A stretch of DNA of 64,000 nt, taken from NCBI RefSeq assembly GCF_000002235.5, contig NW_022145607.1, forward strand, positions 62,001-126,000, in the 5' to 3' direction. Position numbers and translations under genes: made by a program. Shown here piece by piece: positions 34,075-49,273 of the stretch; position 1 is the stretch's first letter; each line of letters begins with the position of its first letter. The notes under the pieces were generated by a model that worked only from the letters and a program-made list of their open reading frames with translations, searched no databases and had not been told where the DNA came from. Source of the DNA: Strongylocentrotus purpuratus. Taxonomy: Eukaryota > Echinodermata > Echinoidea > Camarodonta > Strongylocentrotidae.

Positions 34075-34195
34075 CATTTAACACCTCCCCTTGGAGAGTA
34101 GAAAATGTAGATTAATGTGTTGCCAAAGGACATCTAAGTGCCACATCAGGACTCTAACTGTTTAACCGTGTGATCCACAGTCGGAAGATGTATAT
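34075..34195 (-). mobile_element. Degraded tRNA-type SINE
   Basis: On the minus strand the order GTCCTGATGTGGC, TCCTTTGGCAACACATTAAT, CTACATTTTCTACTCTCC parallels the SINE copy at 57066-57355 (TCCTTTGGCAAGGCATTAAT, CTATATTTGCCACTC). The tRNA-like head is too worn to show both boxes. Confidence 0.5.
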
Positions 34196-34449
34196 CCACT
34201 GGAGCACGACGCCTTGACAGTTGACCTGTCTTAATACAACCTTACTGACTGAAGTGTTATTGCAGTTGATGTACAAATAGAGTGCATGTACATTTAGTTG
34301 TAATTTTAAAGTTCCTTTTTATCGCAAATGTGTTTCTTTCAAAATGGACGTTTTCCTATAAGACGTTGGATTTATTTTGTGTTTTGTATATTATTATTAT
34401 TATAGTTCATCTAAAAATTTAGAGAATAGACCCTTTTGAGTCAACCATT

Positions 34450-34740
34450 TGTGTAAAATTGACATTTTAGTCATTTTTGTGTTGGACCAAATGGGATCTA
34501 CAGTGTACATGTAGTTGTCCGCCACTACTGATACATCACAGAGACATTACCCTTTCAGCTGATTTAAAGAGCCTATTTAAAGAACCTATATGTATATTGA
34601 TTAAAACTTTCACAAATTCATAACTTTCTCTTTTTTGTTGGTTTCATTCAAGCTTTCACCAGTCTGCTTCTTTGATTATTCTGATTTATTTTAGAGTAGT
34701 TTGCTATCAAGCTTTGTTTTCACGTTAATTACAGCTTAGC
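34450..34740 (+). repeat. Dispersed repeat, copy 2 of 2
   Basis: Blocks GGACCAAATGGGA, ATCACAGAGACAT, ACTTTCACAAATTCA and AACTTTCTCTTTTTTG match 22270-22530 in order and spacing. Confidence 0.6.
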
Positions 34741-36799
34741 CATCTTCATGTATATGCTTAAATGCTTACTTCATGCAAGCTTGGATACATTGAATGTGTT
34801 TGTCTGTTTGGAGCTACAGTTTTAACAATTATACATGTTAATGCCTTTCTCGCTCTAAACATGATTGGGACAATATCTTGATAATTCTTCTCTAATACAA
34901 CACAAATTATGTTCCTTCAAGTTAGAAGATACAACCTTTGATGTCAGAACGTAGTTCAATGTTGCAGTGGCAATCTTGGTAGCAATTGTTTTACACTAGC
35001 CAATTGGCATTACATTTCTTCAGGAAGATAGTGGAGTTTGAACATGGCTTCAGACAGAGAAGATTGGATGGGAGTGAGCTACTGTCTGATGTGAAGCCTT
35101 GATGAGAAGCCTTGATGCCAGTCAGTCACTTAATGCTAGAAGGGCCCTCAACTAGAATCCATAGAGAAGTTGCTTGCCTATCAAGCTACATCATGTCTGG
35201 AAGGCATCACCTCTTCATCAATGTCTCTGGTTACAAGTAGGCCTTGAGCTCCAGCCAGGCCAGGCCAGGCCAGGCCAGACGAGATGACCTCAGAAGACAT
35301 GCCACTCAAAGGTCTGAGCCCTCATTCATCTAGACTACACGCACAATAGTGAGGTCCCCATGACAGACAGTACAGCTACTTTTTAAGTTGAGGTCGCTAT
35401 TTTAAACTTAAGGAACCTGGCGGACACACTCATGATTACAAAAGTTTAAGTTAACTCAAAGTTACAAACCAAGTCAGATCTTAAGGTTAACGTGGTAACT
35501 TTGAGCAGCTGGAGGGGAGGGGGGGGGGGGGGGGGTCCTCACTCAAAGATATGTACCGTGCAGACACAATTAATTTTGAGGCTACGCCAGCTTGTAGTTA
35601 AAATGAATACTCATTGTTTTGGTCCCGTGTAAACTAATGCCTTGTCATTCTTTGGTCTTGTTTGAACATAACTATTGGCTCTGTATTGTAATGTACATGA
35701 GCTGTGCTATGGCTTCTTAATTCATTCGGTTTCATTTGGGGATATTTTTCTTCTTCCCTCAATATACTTGCACGTATACCAGTACCGTTACATGAAAGTG
35801 ATCAAACTTGGTACATGTACATGGTGTGTACAAATGACTAATTGATGTGACCTACAAGATGGAAATCATTATACATGTTCATTTACATTTCGGCTACAAA
35901 ACATTCATGTGGTTGATTGTTATTAAATGTACATACATAAAATGCACTTAACTGAATATTTGATATTGTCATAATTACTGAGGCAATAGAAGTTTGACCA
36001 CAAAATAACGTTACGAGCAGTCAGTAAAATCATAAATTGAAAGGACTTTCTTTCCTGTAACTTGAGATGCATGTATCGATCTCCAAGTTTCCCTTCCATG
36101 TTCTTGTTAAAAGCCTAGAGCTTAACTAATGGAAGAATGTAATGATAGTGTGTAGCAGAGAATCTTCTCATCAATTTGTCATGTAACAATCTACAAGATT
36201 GCGTATTCTGCCATTGTCAAGGTCGGTGAATATACCCATCGATAGTGTTATTATGGTTTGTTGGTACTCATTGTGTTGTGCACAATCCCTGTATGTGGAA
36301 GTGCATGATAGGATGACAGGCGCTGCTAGAGGGGCAATGAGAAATCATTGGCTATGGGAACATGAGTGTCCTGGCAGCTGGGCTAAAGGCATGCATAATT
36401 TTGTGAGTGCTTGTGGTTAAATATGCATGTGTAGCTAGACGAGTAGAAATCAATAGAAAGCATGCGTGGATGAACTCCGCGCGGCCGGACCCTGCCTGAA
36501 GACCATCCAGGGTGTCTCTCTCTCTGCCATAGTTTACCCCAGCCCCAGCTCTTCTCTTTGTAGCCATTCCTCAGAAAGCTAGGATCCCACTCAGATCTCA
36601 AACTGTATCAGTTTTCTGTTCTGGTCTGTTATCCACAAATTTCTTTCTGTCGTTCTTGTTCTTCTATTAAAGCTCATGGAATAATTCCACTGTTTTCTGA
36701 ATATTATACCATACTTCTCCAACTTCTATAAAACCTTAGGTAAACAGTAAATATTGACTGCGCATGAGGATTGATGCGGGTGGAAATTATCACTCCCTC
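34741..36799. other. Intron 3 sequence, nothing recognised
   Basis: A short (GGCCA)n run lies at about 35255-35276 and a G-run at about 35513-35535. Overlapping open frames at 36199-36601 show no family motif. Confidence 0.5.
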
Positions 36800-39250
36800 A
36801 ATGGTGTTCATACTGTCCTTCTATCACTCCAAGGCAAAGCATACATTGTATGAGGTATATAATGGTGTTCATATCGTCCTTCTATCACGCTGAGGCAGAG
36901 CATACATTGTATGAGGTATATAATGGTGTTCATACCATCCTTCTATCACCCCAAGGCAAAGCATACATTGTATGAGGTATATAATGGTGTTCATACCATC
37001 CTTCTATCACCACAAGGCAAAGCATACATTGTATGAGGTATATAACGGTGTTCATACTGTCCTTTTATCACCACAAGGCAAAGCATACATTGTATGAGGT
37101 ATATAATGGTGTTCATACCATCCTTCTATCACCACAAGGCAAAGCATACATTGTATGAGGTATATAATGGTGTTCATACCATCCTTCTATCACCCCAAGG
37201 CAAAGCATACATTGTATGAGGTATATAACGGTGTTCATACTGTCCTTTTATCACCCCGAGGCAGAGCATACATTGTATGAGGTATATAACGGTGTTCATA
37301 CCATCCTTCTATCACCACAAGGCAAAGCATACATTGTATGAGGTATATAATGGTGTTCATACCGTCCTTCTATCACCACAAGGCAAAGCATACATTGTAT
37401 GAGGTATATAATGGTGTTCATACTGTCCTTTTATCACCCCGAGGCAGAGCATACATTGTATGAGGTATATAATGGTGTTCATACCATCCTTCTATCACCC
37501 CAAGGCAAAGCATACATTGTATGAGGTATATAATGATGTTCATACCGTCCTTCTATCACCCCAAGGCAAAGCATACATTGTATGAGGTATATAATGGTGT
37601 TCATACCATCCTTCTATCACCCCAAGGCAAAGCATACATTGTATGAGGTATATAATGATGTTCATACCGTCCTTCTATCACCCCAAGGCAAAGCATACAT
37701 TGTATGAGGTATATAATGGTGTTCATACTGTCCTTTTATCACCCCGAGGCAGAGCATACATTGTATGAGGTATATAATGGTGTTCATACCATCCTTCTAT
37801 CACCCCAAGGCAAAGCATACATTGTATGAGGTATATAATGGTGTTCATACTGTCCTTTAATCACCCCGAGGCAGAGCATACATTGTATGAGGTATATAAT
37901 GGTGTTCATACCATCCTTCCTTTCACCCCGAGGCAGAGCATACATTGTATGAGGTATATAATGATGTTCATACCGTCCTTCTATCACCCCAAGGCAAAGC
38001 ATACATTGTATGAGGTATATAATGGTGTTCATACTGTCCTTTTATCACCCCGAGGCAGAGCATACATTGTATGAGGTATATAATGGTGTTCATACCATCC
38101 TTCTATCACCCCAAGGCAAAGCATACATTGTATGAGGTATATAATGGTGTTCATACCATCCTTCTATCACCCCAAGGCAAAGCATACATTGTATGAGGTA
38201 TATAATGGTGTTCATACCATCCTTCTATCACCCCAAGGCAAAGCATACATTGTATGAGGTATATAATGGTGTTCATACTGTCCTTTTATCACCCCGAGGC
38301 AGAGCATACATTGTATGAGGTATATAATGGTGTTCATACCATCCTTCCTTTCACCCCGAGGCAGAGCATACATTGTATGAGGTATATAATGGTGTTCATA
38401 CCATCCTTCTATCACCCCAAGGCAAAGCATACATTCTATGAGGTATATAATGGTGTTCATACCATCCTTCTATCACCCCAAGGCAAAGCATACATTGTAT
38501 GAGGTATATAATGATGTTCATACCGTCCTTCTATCACCCCAAGGCAAAGCATACATTGTATGAGGTATATAATGGTGTTCATACCATCCTTCTATCACCC
38601 CAAGGCAAAGCATACATTGTATGAGGTATATAATGATGTTCATACCGTCCTTCTATCACCCCAAGGCAAAGCATACATTGTATGAGGTATATAATGGTGT
38701 TCATACTGTCCTTTTATCACCCGAGGCAGAGCATACATTGTATGAGGTATATAATGGTGTTCATACCATCCTTCTATCACCCCAAGGCAAAGCATACATT
38801 GTATGAGGTATATAATGGTGTTCATACCATCCTTCTATCACCCCAAGGCTGAGCATACATTGTATGAGGTATATAATGGTGTTCATACCATCCTTCTATC
38901 ACCCCGAGGCAGAGCATACATTGTATGAGGTATATAATGGTGTTCATACCATCCTTCTATCACCCCGAGGCAGAGCATACATTGTATGAGGTATATAACG
39001 GTGTTCATACCATCCTTCCTTTCACCCCGAGGCAGAGCATACATTCTATGAGGTATATAACGGTGTTCATACCATCCTTCTATCACCCCAAGGCAAAGCA
39101 TACATTGTATGAGGTATATAATGGTGTTCATACCGTCCTTCCATCACCCTGAGGCAGAGCATACATTGTATGAGATTTATAATTGGTGTTCATACCGTCC
39201 TTCTATCACCCCGAGGCAAAGCATACATCGTATGAGGTACATGTATATAA
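36800..39250. repeat. 61-bp minisatellite, about 40 units
   Basis: The unit runs CATACATTGTATGAGGTATA, TAATGGTGTTCATACCATCC, TTCTATCACCCCAAGGCAAA, G. Two main variants alternate: '...CCATCCTTCTATCACCCCAAGGCAAAG' type and '...CTGTCCTTTTATCACCCCGAGGCAGAG' type. Blocks starting at 37826 and 38254 repeat the same variant order, 428 bp (seven units plus one base) apart. Because 61 is not a multiple of 3, the frames that stay open here cycle through all three phases and are not coding. No unique spacers, so not a CRISPR array. It lies in intron 3. Confidence 0.95.
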
Positions 39251-39605
39251 ATTAAAATAGAAACAATTGAGGTGAATATGCAATGCTATGGTTGAACCTT
39301 TTTTGACAAGGGTATTTTCCTCAGGAATGATCCTCACCATTTTCATTGTTTTCTTCTTTCATACATATAAAGCTCTTTAATATTACTAATGTTTGTAAGT
39401 TCTGCACCATTATTACCCCCGGTTTTAACCAAGATATTCAGAGCCAAAAGGGCTTTAACCCTATTAAAGTATATTGGTTAACGCACTTCTAGCTCTAAAC
39501 AGATCATATTCACGATGTATGTATGTTTAAATATCTGAATTTGTGATTTGAACTTTTGCATAAATTTCATACTTATTTTCTTTTCTTTTATATATTTGTA
39601 TACAG
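39251..39605. other. End of intron 3
   Basis: Plain intron ending in a T-rich tract (ttttcttttctttt) and tatacag|GTG, the exon 4 acceptor. Confidence 0.6.
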
Positions 39606-39700
39606 GTGTACAAACAGAAAGCTATTCAGATTGCTGATAAACTATTACCTGCCTTCAACACTCCAACAGGAATACCTTTTGGTCTGGTCAACCTGAAAAC
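39606..39700 (+). CDS. MAN1A: Mannosidase IA exon 4
   Basis: Codes residues 302-332 plus two bases of codon 333. Acceptor tacag|GTG, donor AC|GTGAGT, so the intron interrupts codon 333 after its second base. ADKLLPAFNTPTGIPFGLVN matches human AEKLLPAFNTPTGIPWAMVN, part of the barrel lining the substrate cleft of GH47. An 18-kb intron precedes it. Confidence 0.95.
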
Positions 39701-39799
39701 GTGAGTAAAGGGGACTTTTACCCTGCGTTCAGTTTTCCAGAATTCATTGAATAAATATATAAGAGTTGTATACATGTAGCTATAAGATACCTATTTAAT

Positions 39800-40548
39800 T
39801 TTTTCCCTAGCTTGAACGTTTTATAAAGAAACATTTAACAAAATGTTTGTATAACTAAACATCTTATAGCGAAATGCCTGATTGAGCATCCTTAAAATTG
39901 GAAAACTCAATAAAGAATCAGCATCCTGCTCTAGTGTTAATGTCGTGTCTTACACAAATGGTGAAACTGGGCCAGGCTCATTGTCAGTGGGCACTGCTGA
40001 TTGGCCAGGCTCATCGTCAGTGGGCACTGCTGATTGGCCAGGGTCATCATCAATGGGCACTGCTGATTGGCCAGGCTCATCATCAGTGGGCACTGCTGAT
40101 TGGCCAGGGTCATCATCAGTGGGCACTGCTGATTGGCCAAGCTCATCATCAGTGGGCACTGTTAATTGGCCAGGCTCATCATCAGTGGGCACTGCGGATT
40201 GGCCAGGCTCATCATCAGTGGGCACTGCTGATTGGCCAGGCTCATCACCAGTGGGCACTGCTGATTGCCTAGGCTCATCATCAGTGGGCACTGCTGATTG
40301 GCCAGGCTCATCATCAGTGGGCACTGCTGATTGGCTAGGCTCATCATCAGTGGGCACTGCTGATTGGCCAGGCTCATCGTCAGTGGGCACTGCTGATTGG
40401 CCAGCTCTAATGTCATCTCACCTCTTCAAAATTAGTTTCTTTATACAATGCTGTTTTCTAGTCTCTGTGCTCCTCTGGCTATAGCCAGGGTAATAATAAA
40501 TGTGACTCGGAATAGAATTGTCTAGATAGATGGCGCTATAGAAATGCC

Positions 40549-40580
<32 letters not shown>
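39800..40580 (+). repeat. Dispersed repeat family M, copy 1 (33-bp segment expanded)
   Basis: Left part: TATAGCGAAATGCCTGATTG, AGCATC, AAAACTCAATAAAGAATCAG, GCTCTAGTG. Then comes the 33-bp array. Right part: CACCTCTTCAAAATTAGTTT, CTTTATACAATGCTGTTTTC, TAGTCTCTGTGCTCC, ending in GGCGCTATAGAAATGCC and an (ATT)n tail. The same order occurs in reverse around 49274-51470 and forward at 57356-57690. The (ATT)n tail suggests a retroposon-type repeat. Confidence 0.7.
39970..40410 (+). repeat. 33-bp minisatellite, about 13 units
   Basis: The unit is GGCCAGGCTCATCATCAGTG then GGCACTGCTGATT. As 33 is a multiple of 3, frames on both strands stay open, giving an 11-residue SVGTADWPGSS repeat. I read these as by-products. 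The unit occurs once, as GCACTGCTGATTGGC, in the family M copy near 51330. It lies in intron 4. Confidence 0.9.
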
Positions 40581-42935
<2,355 letters not shown>

Positions 42936-43029
42936 GTGGACAAGATTCGACAAGTCTTGAAGGATGTGAAAAGAGCTGATGGTCTCTACCCAAATTTCCT
43001 CAACCCGAAGACTGGAAAATGGGGACAGA
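42936..43029 (+). CDS. MAN1A: Mannosidase IA exon 6
   Basis: Codes residues 375-405 plus the first base of codon 406. Donor A|GTATGT. ADGLYPNFLNPKTGKWGQ matches human PNGLYPNYLNPRTGRWGQ. Intron 6 after it is only 556 bp and shows nothing but AT-rich sequence. Confidence 0.95.
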
Positions 43030-43585
43030 GTATGTATCCAAGTGAAAATAATGTGGTGTATGAAATTGGGTGTTTGTAAGGGCAAGCCAAGTATCACATA
43101 ATGTTCATTAATTTTGTTTTGCAATACAATTTCTATTTCTACATGGAAGCAGTTCACACATCCATGCATCTCATTGTTTATCGCTGTAGGCAACCTACAG
43201 TAGAGTAGAAAAAACAAATGCATACATGTATGCAATTTGCAAAGTACCCTCTTTTTAATGGAACAATGAATTTTATATGCATCATTTTATAACGTTATAC
43301 ATTGTGTACAACGCAAGTGAATAACACAGAATTTTTTACCACCAGTCTTGAATTTAAAAGAAACCTCACTATTCAGGCTTTTAACCGTCTTCCGGCTTGA
43401 ATTATCAACTCAACTTAGAAAAAGAAGAAAAAAACAAATGAGGGGGAATTAGTTATTTTGATTATTGGTTCATATATTCAGTTGTATCTGATTTGTTATC
43501 TTGGTGGGGTGTTTGATATTGTATCTGTTTTGTTTTGTTGAGCAAGTCTGAAATTGTATCTGTTCTGGTTTGTTTTATTGTGCAG

Positions 43586-43701
43586 TGCACGTCTCCTTGG
43601 GGGCCCTAGGAGACAGCTTCTATGAATATCTTCTCAAGTCTTACATCATGTCAGGAGGTAAAGACCAAGAAGGAAAACAGATGTACTTCAGTGCTCTAGA
43701 G
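43586..43701 (+). CDS. MAN1A: Mannosidase IA exon 7: second catalytic residue
   Basis: Completes codon 406 and codes residues 407-444 (acceptor tgtgcag|TGC, donor GAG|GTAAGT, phase 0). [20 protein letters not shown] matches human [20 protein letters not shown]. Asp415 in GDSFYEY corresponds to the catalytic Asp of GH47 (Asp463 in human ER mannosidase I). The exon ends QMYFSALE, where human MAN1A2 has KMYDDAIE. The next expected exon (AIEKHLIKKS-like) was not found to the end of the window. Confidence 0.95.
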
Positions 43702-45810
43702 GTAAGTCATCTCATGTATTCCTCAGTCTCCTTTCTACTTCTGACTTGTGATTCAGATGGCAAGAAGTTCTGCAGTGCTTTGGGTTTTGTTCGCTTGTGT
43801 CTGACATTCATGAATATTTGAAGAAATGATGATTGACATGAATAGACTGAGAGCGCAGACCTTGGTTTCTCATAGATTAGAATTGTGGACTTGAGGTGGG
43901 GTCATAACACCATGTAACTCAACATCTAGACATTTGTTTTCTTTTTTCCCATTGTTTTATGGTTAGGGACTGATTTAATTTCCTGATAAGATTTTGTAAC
44001 ACTTATGTGCAAAAATAAGGATGAATTGGCCTTTATGAAGTAATGAATGTTTTTCCTCTCCAGACAATAAAGGATTTTGTAGTTACAAGGTGTTATCAAC
44101 CCACTGAAGATATGTTTGCTAAGTGTAGATACAGGTATAGTGTCATGTGAGGGACCTACAATGTATATCTCAGAGATGATATCCCATGTCTTGAAGTTCA
44201 CATATATTTTGTGCTGAGAGGGAGAGAGAGAGGGGGAGAGAGAGGGAGAGAGAGGGAGAGAAAGAGAGACACAGATGGAGAGACACAGACAGATGAAGAG
44301 AGACAAAAAGATCCCCAAATATGTAGCCCTCTTTTCCACCATCATTAAACCATCCCCCATCCCAATAGTGTATGAAGGTTCAATATTGAGACAGTAAAAC
44401 TAAAATATAAAGTATACAAATAAAAAGAAATGACTACAGTGTGGTTAATGTTCCTCCCAGATTTGAAATCGCTGATTTTTTTACTTCGATGAAAGTCTCA
44501 TCGGTAAACGGAGCCCTGTATTGATCTGTTTGAATTATCTCAAAAAATTTGCATTTGAAATGAGTTATATAAATATTTGCCAAGTTGAGCTACATGTACA
44601 TGTATGGTATGCTGGATTGATTCAACTTTTGTTTACATTGTGCCAAGATGTACACTTGAAGTGCTTCTCCCATCCTCCTAGTGCCCTTTATTCTCAGATA
44701 CGTATCATACTTGTCTTGAAATGTCTTCATGTGTTATTCATGTGTGTGTGCTGACTACCTTATGTGTTTGTCTGTTTGATGAGGTAAAGGTTTCCCAGGT
44801 CATCTCTGAAATATGAACCATTTAGAAAGGAAAGACGAGATCTACATGCATGTCTTCAGAGGGTCCTTTCATATTAAAGGTTACATCTACATGTACAGTA
44901 CATGTACATCTCTTGTTTCCTCTCTCATGTAAAACGGTTTTTATTAAATCCTCATTTGGGGTCTTGTTTCACCCTGTACTCAGAGATCATTCCTATGGAG
45001 AAATACGTATTGTGAAATTGGTAAAGCTATAGAATCATTGCTAAAAAAGATGGGTAGTTTTCCAATTCTGAACTGGGGTTGAACATAGGTAACTGTGAGT
45101 CTATCAGAACATCCCTAAATCAAGTGGTACCTCATTTACTGTGGTTCTTAGGAAAAGTATGAAAGTTTGATTTTCTTGTGAGTAAAGTCCATGTTAGGAC
45201 AGATGTATGTTTCTCATTGCCTCTCCAATCATTATCTTGTATGTAAGTCCAGACCATGCAGTTAGCTGGAGTTAGCTCTCTGTTCTTCCAGAAGAAAAAT
45301 AGCCACACCTGTGTGCCCTCATATGCTTCAAATTTTAAACTTATCCCTTCACTTTTGGTATTGACATATTAACAGAGCCATATGCTGTATGTCTAAGACG
45401 TAAATGTACTTAAGGCTATCGCTCTTATGAGGCTGCGCCCATTTATATGGCATCAAGTTAAAACAGGTCTGCGATCTTATTTCTCGGGTGCGCTGGCAAG
45501 CAAATATATATATATATATATATTATGCCATAAGGAGCACTTTTGTTAACTTTAGGGACACTATCAGAGTGTCTGTAAGTATTTCTTGATTTATGGGGTG
45601 CAGAATCACATGTCAGGTGTGGTTTGAAAGAGATATGGAGTAAGTGAATGATTTTATGATTGGAAGTGATGTAAGTCATCTAGTCTAGTTTCAAGACATT
45701 TACAAAGATTTATTGCGAGCATCTATTACATTGACTTTTGGTAAGGTATTACACAAAGATAGCTTGAACCATCTGGATGTTTTCCTTGTCTTGTCAATTA
45801 TGTTTGGTTA
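43702..45810. other. Start of intron 7, nothing coding
   Basis: A (GA)n tract lies at about 44216-44276 and a (TA)n tract at about 45505-45523. Short open frames have no family motif. The next GH47 exon was looked for here and not seen. Confidence 0.55.
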
Positions 45811-46690
45811 TGCCTGAGACAAACACGCATAATCTCCATCTTTCATGCATTCGCGAGCATCTTACTCCACAGGCCACCAAGCAGGTAGTTCATGCTCTTG
45901 TCACTTCGAGATTGGACTTATATAAGTACACTCCACGGATTACCTGACTTGCAAATTAGACGTCTGCAGAAGGTTCAGAACTCGGCAGCACGCCTCATCA
46001 CTGGTTCTAAATCCTCGGATCACATTACACCAGTACTCAAACAATTGTACTGGCTCCCAGTGAGACAGAGGCTAGACGACAAACTACTATCCTTGATATT
46101 CAAAATCAAGTCAAATCAGGCTCTTAGCTACATGATGGAGATGGTAGAATTGAGGAAGCCTTCGAGACGTCTCCGCTCGGGAAATGTTGACCAGTACAAA
46201 GTACCACGGTGTAAAAGATCATGGGGTGATAGGTCATTTTGCGTTGCTGCCCCATTTGCATGGAATGCATTACCCTTGGACTTGAGGTTAAGCTCATCAA
46301 TTAGAACCTTTCAACAAAAATTGAAGACCTTGTTGATGAATAAGGCGTAGGCTACTGTTAGTGTTAGGATTATTATTTGAGTTAGAATATTTTGTATTAA
46401 TTTTTGTTATTAGTACATGTAGTATATCTGTAGTTATGTTGACCATTTGTCGCCTTTTCATTTTGTAATATAATTTGTTGAATTTTGATTAATGACCATA
46501 TTCTTGTAATGTATTTGATTTGTTGACTATATTCTTGTAATGTATTTGATTTGTTGTCCATATTCTTGTAATGTATTTGATTTCTTGACCATATTCTTAT
46601 AATGTATTTGATTTGTTGATCTGTGCGCCAAGTGTGCCATTACATGTATGTTGGCAGAGTTGTGCGCAATATAAATCTAGAATTATTATT
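45811..46690 (+). mobile_element. CR1/L2-type LINE 3' end
   Basis: From about 45870 the reading is VHALVTSRLDL, a short disturbed stretch, then GLPDLQIRRLQKVQNSAARL, HITPVLKQLYWLPVRQRL, WGDRSFCVAAPFAWNALPLD and a stop at 46350. This is the classic C-terminus of CR1/L2-type LINE polymerases. The 3' UTR holds four 31-bp units at about 46492-46620 (CATATTCTTGTAATGTATTT). It ends GCGCAATATAAATCTAGA with an (ATT)n tail. It is 5'-truncated and inactive. Confidence 0.85.
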
Positions 46691-47686
46691 ATTATTTTGG
46701 CAAGGGGTTGGAACCTAGGACCTTTTGTATAGGAGGACTTTGATCAGTTGAGGACAAGGTCAGTTGTATGTTATACATGTATCTAGTCAAACTTCATTTG
46801 ACAATTTGATACAGATCTATCAAATTTCCTGGCAATATTGCCCTTCTTTGGAGATTGTGTTTGACTTGTATGCAAAACTCTCTAGATATTTGTATGTGAA
46901 TGTGCAATTACACCTGCAGTGATATGGTGACACATGAAACTTGTCTTTTTAAACATTCATGGTTATTTTAGAGCTTCACTTGTTTAATAAATGAGCTGTG
47001 TGTAAAGAGTGGTTGGTGTCAAGCAAGCTACATTACACTTCAACAAAGAGTGGCCCATTTATTTGTTTCCTCGCTTTGCCATCTCAGTCAGCGAGTCTTC
47101 TTTAGTTTAGATTGCCTTTTGACGGTGTTTATGTACTGTTGTTGAAGAATCTAAGAATGTACATGTATGTACCTGGCTTGATTCAAGTAGTTTGAGGTTG
47201 AAATTAAGCACAGATACTTGAGAGGTGATAACTACTTGAAGATCTACACAAAGATGAAGTACACTCAGTGTCAGCTCGAGATGAAACAAAAGTTTTCTGA
47301 CATTTGCTCCCACATTTTCTTCATAATTTTCTTCATAATTTTGTATGAAGATGTAAGGTAATGTCGTCTGCTGCATACAGGTTTTTGGTTAGGTTTTAAG
47401 GGTAGGTTAGGGTATCATGCTGGGTTAGGAATTAGGCCTGTTTATAACTTATAAACATGGAGAGATTATCTACTGAGCATAGGTTGTGTGGTCATTGTGA
47501 AAACTCAGCACTTATATGTATTTAGGAGGGTAGACTTATGAAATCAGAATCTTGTGCTATATGTCAAGTATTGGATTGTTATCAGAAATCAGGGTTAATT
47601 AGTTATTCCTTATTTACCGTATAGGGTAGGCCTATCATTATCATAATAATGGTCCGTTTTCACTCAAACTTTCGGATTATCTTTAA
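46691..47686. other. Intron 7 sequence, nothing recognised
   Basis: No coding signal or defined repeat. Confidence 0.5.
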
Positions 47687-47910
47687 AGGTAATACAAAGT
47701 TTTGGGAAATTTTGAAAATTTGGTAGATAGTGAATCTTTACAATTTTGATATATTTGAATGCCCCTGTGGATGTATTATAATCACTAAAAAAATTAGCCC
47801 CTAAAACACTTCTGTTTTCGAGAAAAATTGAATATAAAAATTTAGCATACGCTTCCAATATGTTAATTTGAACCAAATTCATGACCCCATACCAAAACTT
47901 TGTAATACCT
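47687..47910 (-). mobile_element. TTAA MITE family E, internally deleted copy
   Basis: TTAA (47683-47686)|AGGTAATACAAAG ... CTTTGTAATACCT|TTAA (47911-47914). Both ends and sub-ends match family E in reverse, but the 500-bp element is reduced to 224 bp by loss of the middle. A full copy lies 183 bp away in the opposite orientation. Confidence 0.85.
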
Positions 47911-48093
47911 TTAATTGTACATCTAGCATTGAAGTCACTACCTTAGCACCATTTTCTCTCATCTGAACAATGCTACATTGCCCTTCATGCTCTAAACAGA
48001 TACATGTAGGTGCCTCACACGGTGCTCCAACATGATACTGTATGCTCTCATGACATTTGCTTGGTTTACTTTATCAAAGATGAAGGGTATTAA

Positions 48094-48580
48094 AGTATTA
48101 CAAAGTTTTGGTATGAGGTCATGAACATATTGGAAGCATATGCGTTCCTACAGTATTCATTGATCGTTGTCGCGGTTGAAATCGAGTCTAAAGTTATGAA
48201 ATTATAAATAATAAACTCTTTATGTCGTATAGCTCCCTCTCAAGGTCAAGATATTAATTTAGCTATGAAACAATGTTTAATGACTAAAATCGACCTATTA
48301 CCTATTCCCGTTTGGAAATTATATATCACAATTACATATTCTGAGATTAAAATGGTAGCAGCTACCATTGTACGGCCATATAGGCGTCATTTGAAATTTA
48401 TCTAAATTTACTGGGAGCACCAGTAAATTTGTATATTCAATTTTTCTCGAAAACAGAAGTGTTTTAGGGGCTAATATTTTTAGTGCTTATAATACATCCA
48501 CAGGGGCATCCAAATATATCAAAATTGTAAATATTCACTATCCACCCAATTTTCAAATTTACCAAAACTTTGTATTACTT
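48094..48580 (+). mobile_element. TTAA MITE family E, full copy 2
   Basis: TTAA (48090-48093)|AGTATTACAAAGTTTTGG ... CCAAAACTTTGTATTACTT|TTAA. It matches 26855-27354 throughout (CGCGGTTGAAATCGAGTCTA, CATCCACAGGGGCATCC), with scattered substitutions. Confidence 0.85.
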
Positions 48581-49273
48581 TTAAAGGGTGAAGGTTGCAA
48601 TTTGGTTTTAGGTGAGGATTGGGTTAGTATTGTGGTCCAGAGTTGAAATCATGAATGTGGTGAGTGTATGGTAATGTCTGCTGAGTAGATGTAACCAGAG
48701 CATGTGAAGTACAACCACCACAAGCAAAGAATATGATTCACTGCATGTGCTAGCTGCCTCTGGTTCTTTAAACTCCTTAGAAATGTTTCAGCTTGTGAGT
48801 CCTGGTTCTTTTTTTTCTTGATTTATTATATTGAAACTTTCACTTTGATATTAGTTATTTTGTAAAGTATATGGTGGAATCAGTTTCATTAACTTTGATT
48901 GATTGCTAGATGACATTCTTTTCATAAAATAGTTTTGGTTTCTGCTGCTTAAGTGCTCCCATCAAAAGTGTTGAGAAGGCAATGAAAATAAATCTTACTA
49001 GTCTCTATATCTCCATCGCTTGGATTATTTTAATACATGACTTGATGGACATTGAAAACAGAAATAAAGTGGCAAATGTGTTGATGAAAAAAAGCCTGTT
49101 TCAACATTTCGTTTATTGTCACAGCATATTGTGAACCAACTCACTTTAATGTTACATTGAGCTCAAATGCAATTGTAATGAGGAAGTTAACAGTTACTAC
49201 CCAGCAGTGTAGGTTCACTCAGTTATAGATAGACTGTTTAGACTATTAAGAGAGATTATACGTTTAAAGAAAC
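48581..49273. other. Intron 7 sequence, nothing recognised
   Basis: Plain intron up to the start of the 53-bp array. Confidence 0.5.

Noticed and set aside
36800-39250. Possible CRISPR-like array
   Set aside because: Units are contiguous with no unique spacers and no cas genes, and the setting is an animal intron. The same applies to the 53-, 43- and 49-bp arrays.
39882-40484. 200-codon open frame with an SVGTADWPGSS repeat
   Set aside because: It is created by the 33-bp minisatellite, whose period is a multiple of 3. Both strands are open, and it lies in intron 4 within a dispersed repeat.
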